Source of the DNA: Haplomitrium mnioides
Lineage: Eukaryota; Marchantiophyta; Haplomitriopsida; Calobryales
Assembly (NCBI GenBank): GCA_049999725.1
Contig: JBNGIS010018882.1
Coordinates: forward strand, 1 to 64,000
Length of the DNA stretch: 64,000 nt
Reading direction: 5' to 3'
Shown: positions 46,198-57,599 of the stretch, one piece after another
Numbering within the stretch: the first letter of the stretch is position 1
Layout of the letters: the number at the start of each line of letters is the position of its first letter
The notes under the pieces: generated by a model
Told to the model about the DNA's origin: nothing
Database searches by the model: none
What the model saw: only the letters and a program-made list of their open reading frames with translations
Program-made: the position numbers and the translations under genes

Positions 46198-46810
46198 TTA
46201 GATATTTTTCAAAATAAATGATTGAATATGCAATCCTTGATCTTCATGACTAAAGATCAAAGAGAAAAAATATAAGAAATCATTGTTTGTTGTTTTGATG
46301 TAATTTAGATAGTCTTCGTAAACCAAGCCGACCCCTTGAGCATGTGCAATGTGTAGAGCAGGTGGAAGTGGTTTGGTGAAGATATCTGCTCTGTTATCTT
46401 TACTTGCCATCTATTGGAAATTTATTTTGTCACCGTGTTTTTCATTGGTGTAAAAGAATTTAGGGGCAATGTGCTTAATCTTGTCGCTCTTGATAAAGCC
46501 TTCAACAATTTGGTCGATGCATGGTCGATTGTCTTCGTATATTATTGTAGGGGATTGAAGAAGAGGTTGGCTCGTATTGATGTTGATATGATCGATGGGT
46601 TGTTGGAGCCATATACATTTCCTACTAGCCTCATAGAGTGCCATGATTTCTGCATGGTTAGTCGAGGTAGTTGTAATGGTCTATTTAGTGCTTTTTCATG
46701 TGATAGCAATGCTTCCTTTAAGGAAGACATATCATATTTGAGACTTTGCATCATCAAGATCAGATAAATATCCACCGTCGGCATAACCGACAATACCATT
46801 CGTTGCATTT
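46198..46810 (-). pseudogene. rnh: Copia-2 RNase H
   Basis: On the minus strand: EIMALYEASRKCIWLQQ, then IIYEDNRPCIDQIVEGFIKS (catalytic Asp region), DKIKHIAPKFFYTNEKHGDK and, after a stop, KDNRADIFTKPLPPA, the conserved copia C-terminus. The preceding frame (46808-46542) carries the decayed start of the domain. No clear polypurine tract was identified before the 3' LTR. Confidence 0.85.
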
Positions 46811-48340
46811 CTAGGGAAGAAGAGTCCCATATCTTTTGTACCTTTCAAGTATCTGAAAAATGCATTTGAGTCTATTACAGTGGCAAATAGTGGGTTGGGA
46901 GCTATGCATTGCGAGCATGTTCACTACAAAAGATATATCAGGTCTAGTCTGATTTGCAAGGTACATGAGGGCTCCTATTGCCAAGAGATATGGTTTTTCT
47001 GATCTAAGAGTTTGTTCATGTTCCTTTCGCTTTCCAAATATGTCTTTGGTTGGGTCTGAAGATCTCATTTCCATTGGAGTGCTCGTCGAATGAGCATTGT
47101 CCATATTGAATCGCTTGAGAATCTTGGCTATATATGTGGATTGGTGGCTCAGAATCCCATCAAGCAGATGCTCAAACTGGATGCCAAGACAAAAATCAGG
47201 TTCTCTAATATCTCTCATTTCAAATATGTCTTTCAGTTTGGCAATTGTGTTAGCAGCTAGAGTTTTTGTGCCAAAAATATTTATGTCTTCTACATAAAGT
47301 ACACCTACGACATATTCAGAGCCTTGATGTTTCATGAATAGGCATGAAGCAATGTCATCATTTGTAAAATTCAATGCTATCATCTCTTATTTGAATCTAT
47401 GGTACCAATTTCTGCTACTCTGTTTGAGCCCATGTATCGACCTTATGACTTGAACTACCATTTATGTGCTTGATTGGTCGATTGGTGATCCAAATGCATT
47501 AATAAAATGCTTTTCCAACTTCACATTTTCATGTGGTATACTTTGATGATGGGGGAAAAAAGGTCCACTCTGTTGTTGCTCATGCAACTTGTATATATAT
47601 GGGACTAAAGGTCCTCTACAGCGTTGTGTGCTCAGCGTATTGGCTGGCTGGACTAATTGTCCTTTGAAATGTTGCTTGCTCAGCGAATACGCTGGCTAGA
47701 CTAAAGGTCAGTTTAAATGATGTTTGCTTAGCAAATGCGCTGGCTAGACTAAAGGTCCTTTGAAATGCTGCTTGCTCAGCAAATTCGCTGGCTAGACTAA
47801 AGGTCCTTTGAAATGTTGTTTGCTCAGCAAATGTGCTGGCTGGACTAAAGGTCATTTGAAATCACTATGCAACTTGCTTTCCATCATTTGGCATTGTCTT
47901 TTCGACCTGAGTACTAAAGGTCCTTTCTGGATTGGCAAGGGCCTTTTTGAACAAAATGTCATTTCATTTGTTGGCCATTGAAGACAAAAGGTCCTTTTCC
48001 CAGATTGAGGTCTTTGTGGACCAAAGGTCCATTTCGAATCATTGTGCCTATGTGGACTAAAGGTCCATTTTTATAGTGCATATCATGAGGGACAAAAGGT
48101 CTAACCTCAGAGTTTAGGCCATGAGAGACAAAAGATCTAACCTCAGAGTTTAGGCCATAAGAGACAAAAGGTCTAATCTCAGTATTTGGGCCACTTGGGA
48201 CTAAAGGTCTATAGGCATTGTGGTTGTTCTCCCCTTGAATGTGATATGCCATTCTTGATATGAGTTCGGAAGGTGCCTTCATAAAAATTTGGGTGTCCAA
48301 AGTGTCATATAAGTAGGCAGTGATGACGTCCATGATCTAC
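46811..48340 (-). pseudogene. rt: Copia-2 reverse transcriptase with internal minisatellites
   Basis: The N-terminal palm block MDVITAYLYDTLDTQIFMKAP lies at 48333-48270. The expected continuation, RSIHGLKQSSRNWYHRFK, appears only at about 47450-47400, some 0.8 kb later; the interval holds two tandem arrays (47602-48210). The C-terminal part is an open frame (47383-46811, 190 residues) with VGVLYVEDINIFGT (YVED at 47285-47296 instead of YVDD), FEMRDIREPDFCLGIQF and IGALMYLANQTRPDISF. Loss of one catalytic Asp and the insertion would abolish activity. Confidence 0.87.
47602..48210 (-). repeat. Two in-frame minisatellites (48 bp and 36 bp periods) with a shared palindromic core
   Basis: The core GGACTAAAGGTCC (or a near variant) starts at 47602, 47650, 47698, 47746, 47794 and 47842 (exactly 48 bp apart), then 47911, then 47982, 48018, 48054, 48090, 48126, 48162 and 48198 (exactly 36 bp apart). 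On the minus strand they encode 16-residue repeats like FAEQATFQRTFSLASV and 12-residue repeats like GLNSEVRPFVSH. The array sits inside RT. Confidence 0.93.
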
Positions 48341-48734
48341 ATAGTAAGATGGCGTTGAATAGCAAATGCTATCATGTATCTTTAAGTTACAGTGCCCATG
48401 ACATGTGAGTATGTGAGGTCATAATCACATATAGGGATATGGGCAGGTGAGTATATGAGGTTATAATCATGTATAGGGATTTGAGTGTATCATTTGGCCA
48501 CTAATTTTGCATTATATCATGTGACATCACCTTTTGCATTATATTTGCAGACAAAATTAAATCTGTAAGTTTTCAGATGCATGTCGAGAAGTGTTGGCAT
48601 AACAGATCCAAACACTTGTCGTTGTATGAGAGAGTCAAGTTTTGAATTTATTGCTTTCTCCCATTGGGGCTAATTGGTTCTTTATTGTGCTTCTCGTACA
48701 TACAAAGGATCACGTATATCATTGTCTATTGAAT

Positions 48735-50035
48735 GTGATACAGAGAATGCAAATAAATCATCCATAGAGGTCTAGGTTATGTCCCATATTTGATCAGTAT
48801 GAGAATAGTCAATTGCTATTTCAGCATTGTTTGTCACAATGTCCAATGATGCTGGTGATTTTGGCTTATTTTTTGAGCCTTTAGGTCTACCACGCTTTGC
48901 TTTAGGCTGTGTTTTAGTGGCAAGTGTGTCAACTTTTTGAAGTCGTGTTGGTGCATTGGCAGCTTCAATATGTGATTTGGAGATGTTGGCTGCATGGTTA
49001 ATTGCATTAGGCATTTTGATTAATGTTTGTTGTAAATGGAGGAGTCGTCTGACTTTGGCATCGAATTGTTTGTTTTGTTGGTCAAAGTCTAATGACAAGT
49101 GCTGGTGCCATATTAAGTTGTCCTCAGGTTTGGGTTGTACAGCTTTTTCCTCTTGTGTCAAATGTGGAAAAGATTCTTCAAAGAATTGACAATCTGCGAA
49201 TCAAGACTTAAACATATTAGAGGTTGAGGGTTCAAGATATCGGATGACAGAAAGAGACTCAAAACCGATATGTATACCTCTTTGACGTTGTGGTCCCATC
49301 TTTGTTTGATGTGGTCCTAAGATTGGGACAAGGATGAGGCAACCAAATGTGCAAAGATGTGATATATCTACAGGAATTCTACCTACAAGTTGGTGTGGGG
49401 AATTCTAGTTGAATGAAGATGATCTTTAACGCAATAGAGATGTTGCGTGCATGACTGCATGTCCTCAGATAGTGGTGAGATGGTTTGAATTCAGAAGTAA
49501 TGGTTTTGCTATGAGTTGTATTCTCTTAATGGCATATTCTGCAATGCCATTTTGAAAGTGTACATGTGGAACTGTATATTGTATGTCTATCTTGGTAGAT
49601 GTGCAAAAATTGTCAAAAATTTGTGAAGAGAATTCTCCGACATTGTCCACTCTCAGAAATCTAATTGGGTAATCAGGGAACTGTGTTGAGAGTTTCAAGA
49701 TTTGGGACAGCAGCTTTGGGAAGACCATGTTTTTGGTTGTAAGAAGAGATACCTTTAACCATTTGGATGATGCGTCAATGGTGACAAAGAAGTATCAAAA
49801 TGGTCTCAAAGGTGGATGGATAGGTCCACATACATCAACGTGAATTCTCTCAAGGAATTGACGAATCGTAACTATTGTTTTGTCATGAGAAGGTGCAGTT
49901 CTCAATTTTCCTTGTGTGCATGCTAAGCATGGGGTATTCAATGGAAGTGGGTGCACGTTCTATGGTATGACTTTGCTATCATTTTTGATGCGATAGAACA
50001 TGTCTCGGCCTGGATACCCTAAGCGGTTGTGCTAT
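48735..50035 (-). pseudogene. int: Copia-2 integrase with AT-hook
   Basis: On the minus strand: HNRLGYPGRDMFYRI and CLACTQGKL (HHCC finger), HVDVCGPIHPPL and FVTIDASSKWLKV (core start), FLRVDNVGEFSSQIFDNFC (second catalytic Asp), YTVPHVHFQNGIAEYAIKR (third acidic residue), then LCTFGCLILVP. A C-terminal extension (49161-48772, open frame of 129 residues) contains KRGRPKGSKNK, an AT-hook (core at 48865-48894), a feature of several plant copia integrases that may bias targeting to AT-rich DNA. Confidence 0.87.
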
Positions 50036-50215
50036 GTGAGAGATGTGGAGACCAATTTCATGAAGACATGATATGAACATATTTTGGTAGTGTACAGCCG
50101 AAGTGGTGATAATGAGAAGGATTCACGTATGTCAAAGCCTGTTGTTGTTGGACTCATGATATGGAGGACTTCAGTGTCTTGAAAGAGATCCTGTTTGAAT
50201 GTGAAAACTGTTTTG

Positions 50216-50542
50216 TCATATATCCTGGAAGCTGATGAGGTTTCTGGTTGCTGTAGATTGATAAATTGCATATTTGATATCCAATCTAGTTCCATTTAGA
50301 AATAGTATGGTTGTTGAACCATGTCCTTCTTCAATTTGATTGTGGTCGATAATCATTGTCATAGGCCTAAAAGAAGGTTTGATCGATGAGAAGTATTTTT
50401 GATCTTGTAATATAGTGTGCGAAGATCCGCTATCTACAATGTAAGCTATGTCAGATTCGTTTTTTTGGTTTGACATATATGAATAAGTCATGTGACTTTC
50501 AAGATGTAGATTGTACTGTGGATATTCATTCATTTCCGTCAA
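50216..50542 (-). pseudogene. pro: Copia-2 aspartic protease
   Basis: The open frame of 108 residues contains DIAYIVDSGSSHTILQDQKYF; the catalytic Asp codon is at 50432-50434 and the D-S-G triad is intact. It ends with TATRNLISFQDI, the usual protease end before the pre-integrase region. The next frame (50295-50032) holds that region. Confidence 0.87.
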
Positions 50543-50623
50543 TTCCAGTAAGTTTTCTTGTACCTCATGGTTGTGAGGTTTAATAATCTGTTGGTATAGC
50601 CGGGTTAGGTGCTCGGGTACTCT

Positions 50624-51607
50624 ACAAGTGGGCTAGGTGTGGCCACGTGTGCTACATCGATTGCATGTTGTTTGTGGCTAGCGTGAGTGAGAATGAGTTT
50701 TTCGACCTCTATACGATTATCTACCACCTCTATTGTTCCATGTGTGTTGTGAAGCACACTATGGTGTCATCAATATGCAACGTTCGGTATGTCGATCCCT
50801 ATTATTAGGGGTCAGAGGTCGATTGGTGGTCTGGCGGATGGTGCTCCTCCTGAATATGGAGTGTCCCCTTCCTCTGCCTCTTGAGAAATTTATATTTCTG
50901 GAGCACGGGTATATTCCAGTCCTTGTAAAGTGTGATTCAGGGTTCTGTGGAGGAGCGGCAGACCTTGGGGGTCTTTTCTTTGCATTTTCCACGAGGTGTA
51001 GATGAGGCTTTTCAGCTAGTAGCATGTATGCTATGAGTTTAGAGAATTGAGTGAATTTCATATTGCGATATTGTGATGCTAAAATGAGATTGCTCATAGG
51101 AAAAGTCGATAGAGTTTTCTCTATCTGTTCTTTGTTGGTCATGGGGTGGCCACAAATTGCCAATAGTGAGACAATGCAAAATAGTTAGTTTTTGTAATTT
51201 ACTATGGGCGTATGGTTTTGAACTCGGAGACTAATCCAATCGTGTCTCGTTTCAGGGAATGCTATGCTTGTCAAATGGTCAAATCTGAGTTTAAGTTCTT
51301 CCCACAGTAGGTAGGGACTATTATAGTTCAGGTATTGGAGTCTCAGAGGTTCCACCAGGTGGTGTCTAATCAGGATGAGGTCTCTAGCTGCATCACATAG
51401 GGTGATGTCATTGCCCGTGTTGAGTATTTCACAAATACCCTCCGATGTCAAATATGTTGTGACATCTAGCAACCATGAAGAATAGTTGGATCCATCCAAT
51501 CTCAATGCCTCAAATTTCAAAGATTCTACAGATGCCATTTGCAGGTCTGTGTTATGTTTTGCTGAGAATACATGTGAATGAGAAAGATGAACCAGATTGT
51601 CTAGCAA
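50624..51607 (-). pseudogene. gag: Copia-2 gag with CCHC knuckle
   Basis: An open frame from 51607 includes LKFEALRLDGSNYSSWLLDV and the LWEELKLRFDH block typical of copia gag. A second frame (51163-50759) has MSNLILASQYRNMKFTQFS, then an Arg/Gly-rich stretch SRGRGRGHS. A zinc knuckle CNRCSTRGHT*PTC lies at 50665-50624, with a stop at one spacer residue. The breaks between frames are at about 51180 and 50750. Confidence 0.85.
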
Positions 51608-53557
51608 ATGCAGGTGCTAAGTCAGGGCTGCAATTGTCTGTACTTGGTACAGATTGGTGATTGATTCAAGTTTCAGTCAATCACGAACCCATGTACCTAT
51701 TTATGTTTTCTACTTTAAGCAAAAAAACCAAAAACTGAAATGAAAAACAGGAAAGAATTGACTAAATGTGAGTCAATCGATATATACTACCGAGAAATGA
51801 AATAAGAAATTGATGTTGCTAATGAACTGCTCTGTATAAGTATGTCTCTACTGCTTATGATGTGCTTGAAGCGTGTTCTCCAAGAGCTTTCTTTGTGTGA
51901 GCCTAGTCCCCGATCGTTGTGGTGCCTCTCTACAATACTGATTCTGTGAAGAAAGAAAAGGTAAAAGTTGCAGGTATGGCTAGATAAGGGTTTAGCTTGT
52001 GGAGGTGACAGGGGTCAATGTTTCTTGTTAGTATGATTTTCTTGTATTCTCTGTCAGAAGCATTTCAAAATCAAATAGTATGTCCCTTGGGAGGGATACA
52101 TTTGTTCAAAGAAAAGAAAAGAGTCAATCAAAGATATTCAAGAGAAGGGTTGAGAAAATTGAACCGCAAAGTTTTGAAATATAAAGTGAGAGATCCTTAA
52201 GTGTCTAGATAAAGTGTTGCCCTTCCATTGAATGTCGATATAGCTCTATGTAGTCGCCTGTGTGAAGGTATTTTTCACCAAAAGTATCTCTAGTTGAGTC
52301 TTTGTTGCACGTGGACAAGTGAGTTGAACTTGTGCACAGGTAGGTGTAGTTTGTGCCTTGTCTCTCCTTTGCTTAGATGGTGCTTCTGTCGTGAGGAACA
52401 GTAGAGAACCAAAGTAGTAGCAAGGCAATACGAGAAAATAAGAAGGAAAGAACAATAGGAAGGTGGTAAGCTTGGATGCATATCCTTCAATGTTAGAAAC
52501 AAATGAATAAGGTAAATGAAAGAGTGCAATATAGGGGTTGGGAAATAAGTTTGTATTCTCTGGTGTTGAAGAAGAACGGGTGTACACACTGGTGAGGTGT
52601 CCTGTGCTGGATAGTTCCTAGCAAAGAAAATGGAGAAGACAAGAGTCTCATGAGGAACCATGTATTGAAAAGTGAAGAGAGTTAACAATGGTTCCTGAGT
52701 AGACAAGTTGTTAGTGCAAAAATGTAGCAATGGAAACAAAGCAAAAAAGGAGAGTATGACCTGATAGGTGTTGTTGTCAAAAAGTAGGAGGGATAGATAG
52801 CTTCAGCTTGTCATAGGCGAGGAACAAAGAAAAACAAACAAGGAGGATACAATGCAAGTCAGCCTCGGGCAAGTACAGAATGTTGTGGTGCTCTGTTGGA
52901 GTCGACAAAGAAAGAAAGTAACAAACCAATGTTGCGTGGATGTCGTCGAATAAATGGAAACAAAAAAAAAATGATCACTCGTGAGGTCGCAGTAGGGAGT
53001 GATGTCGTTAAGTAGAGAGTAAAAAGTCTCCAAGCAGGTGTCACGTAGATAAGTAGTGAGGCGCCAAGTGGATAAAAGAAGTGTCGCCAAGCATAGGAGC
53101 AAGAGGTTTGCCAAACAGGGAACATAAGGTCGCCTAGTAGATGAGTAGAGCCTCGTTAAACCAAAGAGCAAGGATTTGTCAAACAGAGGAGCAAGAAGTG
53201 GCCAGGCAAGGTGTCAAGCTCTAACGGCTTCAAAAGAGGTGAGCAAAATGTTGAACGAGGAGCTAGGGTTCCGAAGGTGAGAGCGCCCTAGTTCGTATAG
53301 GAGGTGTTCAAAAGGAAAGAAAAAAAGGATTAATGAAGAGCAAATGGTGAGAGGAAAAATGAAAAGAGACAATGCTCAAGAGATGCTCATTAGAAAAATA
53401 GATAAGAAAAATGGTGTCGTGGCAGAGAAGTGGAGAAAAGTTCAGCGTCGAGAGAAAGAAAATGTGAGTACACAAATGATGAGTACATGGGAGCTTCCTC
53501 AAGTGTTGGTGTGGATTGAGCGCATGCAAGGAAAAAAAAATTCTATAGAGTCTGTCG
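51608..53557 (-). other. Long leader of copia-2
   Basis: About 1.95 kb between gag and the 5' LTR, unusually long for copia. Open frames on the minus strand (e.g. 52739-52290) have no domain I recognise. A segment around 52980-53230 carries repeated 'gtcgcc'/'aagtggataa'-type phrases. No standard TGGTATCAGAGC primer site was found next to the LTR. Confidence 0.55.
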
Positions 53558-53676
53558 TGTTGATAACGTGTAATCACATAAGCATCGCACTCATACACAT
53601 GAGAATCTCCAAGACGAATGAGTAGAATGAATGATAGATGACTACTTACATAGGGTATATATATGTCCCTATAACA
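53558..53676 (-). repeat. 5' LTR of copia-2 (119 bp)
   Basis: TGTTGATAACG...CCCTATAACA on the plus strand, matching 45704-45811 with a few indels near 53565-53575. Confidence 0.85.
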
Positions 53677-54560
53677 CTTTTTTAATAATATTAATATATA
53701 TTGGTTTAATTTGTGATGTAGTCAAATAAAGTCACCAATTGTTTCTTCATTGTGACCAACAAATAAAAGAAAGAACAAACTTACAACCCATCAAAGAAAA
53801 TGATATGTTGATGATGACAAAATCTCGGTTTTTGTGATCGATGGTATGAATCAAAAGAAAATAATGACTTCACATTAGTCATAACCATCAAAAATTATCA
53901 ATAAAGATTTTTTGGTGGGTGTGAATATTGTTGGCGCTTAATGTTCAACTATGCTCTTTCTTTGAAGGTGTTATTAATATATGGCGACTGGCGAAGTGAC
54001 TCCAACTAGACTATCAAAGTGCTGAAAAAAACGCTATTTTTCTTTCAAAGGTTATAAGCTACTACATTGTATTTTTAGCTCGTTAATAGAATAAGAATTC
54101 CATTGTTTAGGTATCTTAGTCTCTTGATTGCCAAGAATGTCTTTCAAAAAATAAAAGTGGGATTTCTTATAATCCACTTTACCCATAATCAAATTGATAA
54201 GATGTTTTGCAAATTCTCAAAACATTTGAAATGCATCAAGGCCTTTACACCAACGAGTCTTAACAAGGTGTTGTACTTATCTTATAATCCAAAACCACAA
54301 GTAAATAACACAACCTTTAATCAACAATTTAAGTTCAAGTTGAGTGATTCAATTACAAAGACATGGGAAGAAAGATTTTTGGTTGCTTTCAAATGATGTT
54401 CGAACACTCAAAAGTTTACCCAAAGTAGATAAAAATTTCTCAATACAATGTTGATCTCTTTGAAGGCTTATTAAAAAATCAAGAAATCTTAAAAAGTAGC
54501 CAAAGAAGTTAATATAGACAAAGTAGTCTTTGCAATATAAGTGAGAACTAGCATAAGTTC
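53677..54560 (+). pseudogene. DUF7869-type gene, copy A, C-terminal part
   Basis: Resumes copy A after copia-2. KISVFVIDGMNQKK (about 53815-53860) resembles the family's catalytic-like I-D-G-M-D block. Then come CLGILVSLIAKNVFQKIKVG and HFTHNQIDKMFCKFSKHLK (HFTHNQID at 54175-54198, where copy B has GHTHDQID), SYNPKPQ and FNQQFKFKLSD, collinear with 37410-37740 of copy B. The end near 54540 (VVFAI) pairs with MVFAIRDN of copy B. Confidence 0.65.
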
Positions 54561-55897
54561 TTACAAATTCTCGAACTCAATGATGTTTCAAGCTTCACAA
54601 TCTACAAACTTTTGGTGTAGTTTTTCAAGTTGATATTCAACAGCAAGAGAAAGAGGCTCCAATAAAATTTATATAAGCAATATATCATGGAGCTTCTCGA
54701 TCGAGAGAAGGAATCATTCCACATCAAAATAGATACAATCATAAATTTGGCAGCATATATAATATGAAAGAAAAATATTTATTTGTGTTTTTGCATCACT
54801 AGACTCAAAGATTAGATTGTTTTGGATTGCAAAGGTTCTCAAAGTTTTGTCATTCAATGTGTTCAATGATATGTTTGTGAGGTTGAGGATGACGTTTTTG
54901 GACAATAATTTTGAGAGAAAATAGCATCCACAAAAGGAAACCACATATACCAATTACATATTGATATTTAGATGTAGTGTACAGATCACGATTCTATTTT
55001 GATTTTCTTCTCACACAAAAAACCAATTGAGAAAAAACACTCTATCAACAATCAAATCTAATGTTTTAGAATATAATATACAAAAAGGAATCTATTCTCA
55101 AGTGTTTGAAAGAGAAATCAAACAATATTTTCAACATTGAAAGGGACTGCATGAATTTTGAGGACTCTTCTAAAGCTGACTAGGAAGAAACAGAGACCAG
55201 TGGTTGAATTTATTTATGACTTGTTTTTGAAATGAATATTTCTCTATTGTATTGTTGAGAAGATACATGTTGTAATTTAAATTTCATACATTTTGCAAGC
55301 TATATGAATACTTTTAGTAGCATCACATTTAGGCATTTGGGTATGAAACCCCATATTGTCAAAAATTTTGTTGTTCAATTTGTTGATCATGGTTTCTATT
55401 GCATTCAAAGAGAAGAGATCTAACGTTTCTTGGTTGTTTGGTTAAGTCTTAGAGAGGGTAGTGGTAGGAGATGGAGAGTAGTATGGCTTATCTTCTTTAC
55501 GTGGTGCTTCTTTTTGCATTAAATATAGCAAAGCATGAGTGTCATTTATGCCATGAAAATTTTTGAGTTTTGGTGGGCAACTTTTTCAATACTTGAGTCC
55601 CTTTTTGTGCGAGTGGCTAGAGTCATGCCATTGACTTTGGTTTTCATTAACATTATATTCACCATACGGTATTATTGAACCAAATGTTTGGCCTAAAACT
55701 ACAAAGCAGAGAAGCGATCTTTTAAGCAACCAAGTTTGTGAGGTCAAGCCAAAGTCAAGATTATATATGTGAATGAGTTTACATATGAAAATACAAGTAT
55801 TGAGATTTTCTAGTCATTTCCTATTGTTGGCTTGTTTTTTTGTATAGGCATATAAAAGTTGTTACTATCAATAGTTGATGTAATAGTACAAGCATGA
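54561..55897. other. No gene seen
   Basis: AT-rich sequence between copy A and the chromovirus LTR. I could not match it to the tail of copy B or to a known domain. Confidence 0.5.
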
Positions 55898-56379
55898 TGT
55901 TGTGACATTTATAAGAAAATAGAGAGGAGTGAAGGAAGTGGTAGGGGTCACTTATAGGGTTGAAATCATTTTAATGTTGCTTGCTTTTGAAGTTACTTTA
56001 AGTGAAGTGGTACATGGTCACTTTTAACGGTTGGAATTTGAAGTGACTTGAAAGTAATCACATTTAAGGTTGAAATTGGAAGTGACTTATAAGTGAAAAA
56101 AGGGAGATGGCATCTTCTTCTCTTGTATAAATAGAAGGACTTCATAGCCCCACTCCTCATTCTAGAGTTCCTCTCAAATCACTTGGGTTCTTTGGTTGCT
56201 TGGCTTTTGCTTGCACTCTTGGTCTTAGGTTGGGTCTTGAGTTGCATAACTTTATTAGAGTTATCTTGTTGTGGATTTTCTTGGTTTTGCTTGCCTTATT
56301 GGCATTTGGTTGAAGAACTCTATTAGAGTTCACTATGAGTTTTTATTTATTTGGATCTGGTCTTTGAGTTCTTTTACAT
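55898..56379 (+). repeat. 5' LTR of the chromovirus
   Basis: The right end is firm: ...TTTTACA at 56379, followed by one base and the primer site. The left end is uncertain (TG candidates at 55879, 55898, 55901). Inside, a 'gaagtgactt' motif recurs three or more times (about 56030-56090) and a TATA box is present. Confidence 0.7.
56126..56133 (+). promoter_or_regulatory. TATA box of the chromovirus LTR
   Basis: TATAAATA in a GC-poor context, about 250 bp before the LTR end, as expected for U3 of a plant LTR. Transcription would start some 30 bp downstream. Confidence 0.75.
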
Positions 56380-56380
56380 T

Positions 56381-56392
56381 GGTATCAGAGCT
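56381..56392 (+). promoter_or_regulatory. Primer binding site, initiator tRNA-Met type
   Basis: TGGTATCAGAGC is the perfect 12-base complement of the plant initiator tRNA-Met 3' end and lies one base after the LTR. Confidence 0.93.
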
Positions 56393-56423
56393 ATATTTCT
56401 CTTTTTTTTGGTGGTGAACTACA

Positions 56424-57018
56424 TGGAGAATCATGAGGTGGTGGTTCAAGTGATGGAACAACAACTCGAACATCTTTCACGTCTTTTGGAAGTGGGAATG
56501 ACAAAAAAAACAACTTTTTGAGAAGAAGAGAGTTGAGGGTAATTTCCAATGCCAAAAGCATATGATGAGAAGATGGTTTGTCGTGTATCTAAGAACTTCA
56601 TATTTGATTGTGAATAATATTTTGAAGCTACAAACATACGAGAAGATGGTTGACAAATTCTATTTGCTACAAGTCAATTAGAAGGAGTTGCAAAGACTTG
56701 GTAGAGATATCAAATAGAATAAGCACAACGGGGATTTGTTGCTCATATTGTTTCTTGATGTGAATTCAAAGAAGCAGTGATTTCAAAACTAGGGTTGTAA
56801 ATGCTTCAAAACTAGCACGAGATTGATTGGCCAAATTGAAGCAACTTGGTGCAGTGAAAAGCTATGCTACACATTTTTATAATACAATTACGCAAATTCC
56901 TGATATAAGAGAAGAAGGAAGCACTAGACCACTTTGTTTGAGGATTGAAGCTTCGCACAAGAATGAAAGTTACAATGAGAGAGTGTGCTCAATTAGAAGA
57001 AGAAATGTGTTTGGCTAA
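56424..57018 (+). pseudogene. gag: Chromovirus gag
   Basis: MENHEVVVQVMEQQLEHLSR at 56424, then readable capsid blocks PMPKAYDEKMVCRVSKNFIF, YFEATNIREDG, FATSQLEGVAKTW and a stop-interrupted RYQIE..QRGFVAHIVS.CEFKEAV (Retrotrans_gag order), followed by the open frame 56827-57018 with LKQLGAVKSYATHFYNTITQ. No CCHC knuckle was seen; the region 57020-57140 is too decayed. Confidence 0.82.
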
Positions 57019-57147
57019 GCACCATGACTCATTTCTTATAGCTACAAAAGCTAGGTTGCGTCCTCAACCATTCAAATTGCGTACTTAGAACTTCATGAGC
57101 TCTAATAGAATTAAATTTTTGACAATAATTTAAAGTACCTTGTTCCA

Positions 57148-57444
57148 TTGATTGAGGAGCATTCTTGTAGAATGATGGTAAATAGCGATAGCTCTGAAAA
57201 TTTTTTGTCACTACGTTTTGCTAAGATGATCAACGAAAAATTTAGGCCTATAAAGGGGAGTGTTGTGACTATGGCCAATGGCAAAAAACATGACGTATTT
57301 CACTATCAAAAGCTATTCCTTTTGAGAATTGGAAAAGAGTACGTGGAATCTATGCACTTTGTTATTGCACTTATACAATATGACATCATTTTAGGGTTGC
57401 TTTGGCTTGAAGATGGATTTGCTCAATTTGATTGGGAAAAATGA
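57148..57444 (+). pseudogene. pro: Chromovirus aspartic protease
   Basis: MMVNSDSSENFLSLRFAK corresponds to the family's IDSGATHNFIS motif, with the catalytic glycine replaced. GSVVTMANG and YDIILGLLWLEDGFAQFDW match the conserved C-terminal ILGMPWL block. The frame is open over 98 residues. Confidence 0.8.
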
Positions 57445-57599
57445 CAAATTCAAGTTATCTTACAAGGAAAGATATTTATTTTGGGGTGTTCAATACCATT
57501 GGTGAAGAGACCTAAATCAATTCAACATATTAATTTGGTGGAGCCTATCTTTGATGTTTGGATCAATCCCATTATGGACTTGAGTAAGAAAGGAGGAAG

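Larger units (their letters stand above)
45704..53676 (-). mobile_element. Copia-2: minus-strand Ty1/copia element with very short LTRs
   Basis: The LTRs are only 108 bp (45704-45811) and 119 bp (53558-53676), with inverted ends TGTTAT...ATAACA. Flanking bases CTCTT (45699-45703) and CTTTT (53677-53681) form a likely duplication with one mismatch. Read on the minus strand the order is leader, gag, zinc knuckle, protease, integrase, RT, RNase H, as in Ty1/copia. It is inserted in copy A of the divergent element. Stops, frameshifts and a large minisatellite in RT make it defective. Confidence 0.87.

Noticed and set aside
47602-48210. CRISPR-like regular spacing
   Set aside because: Periods are regular but the whole unit is repeated, not only a core with unique spacers, and it lies in a plant retroelement frame.
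52246-53598. Minus-strand open frames in the copia-2 leader as a possible extra gene
   Set aside because: No domain and low-complexity composition; without relatives they cannot be told from chance frames.
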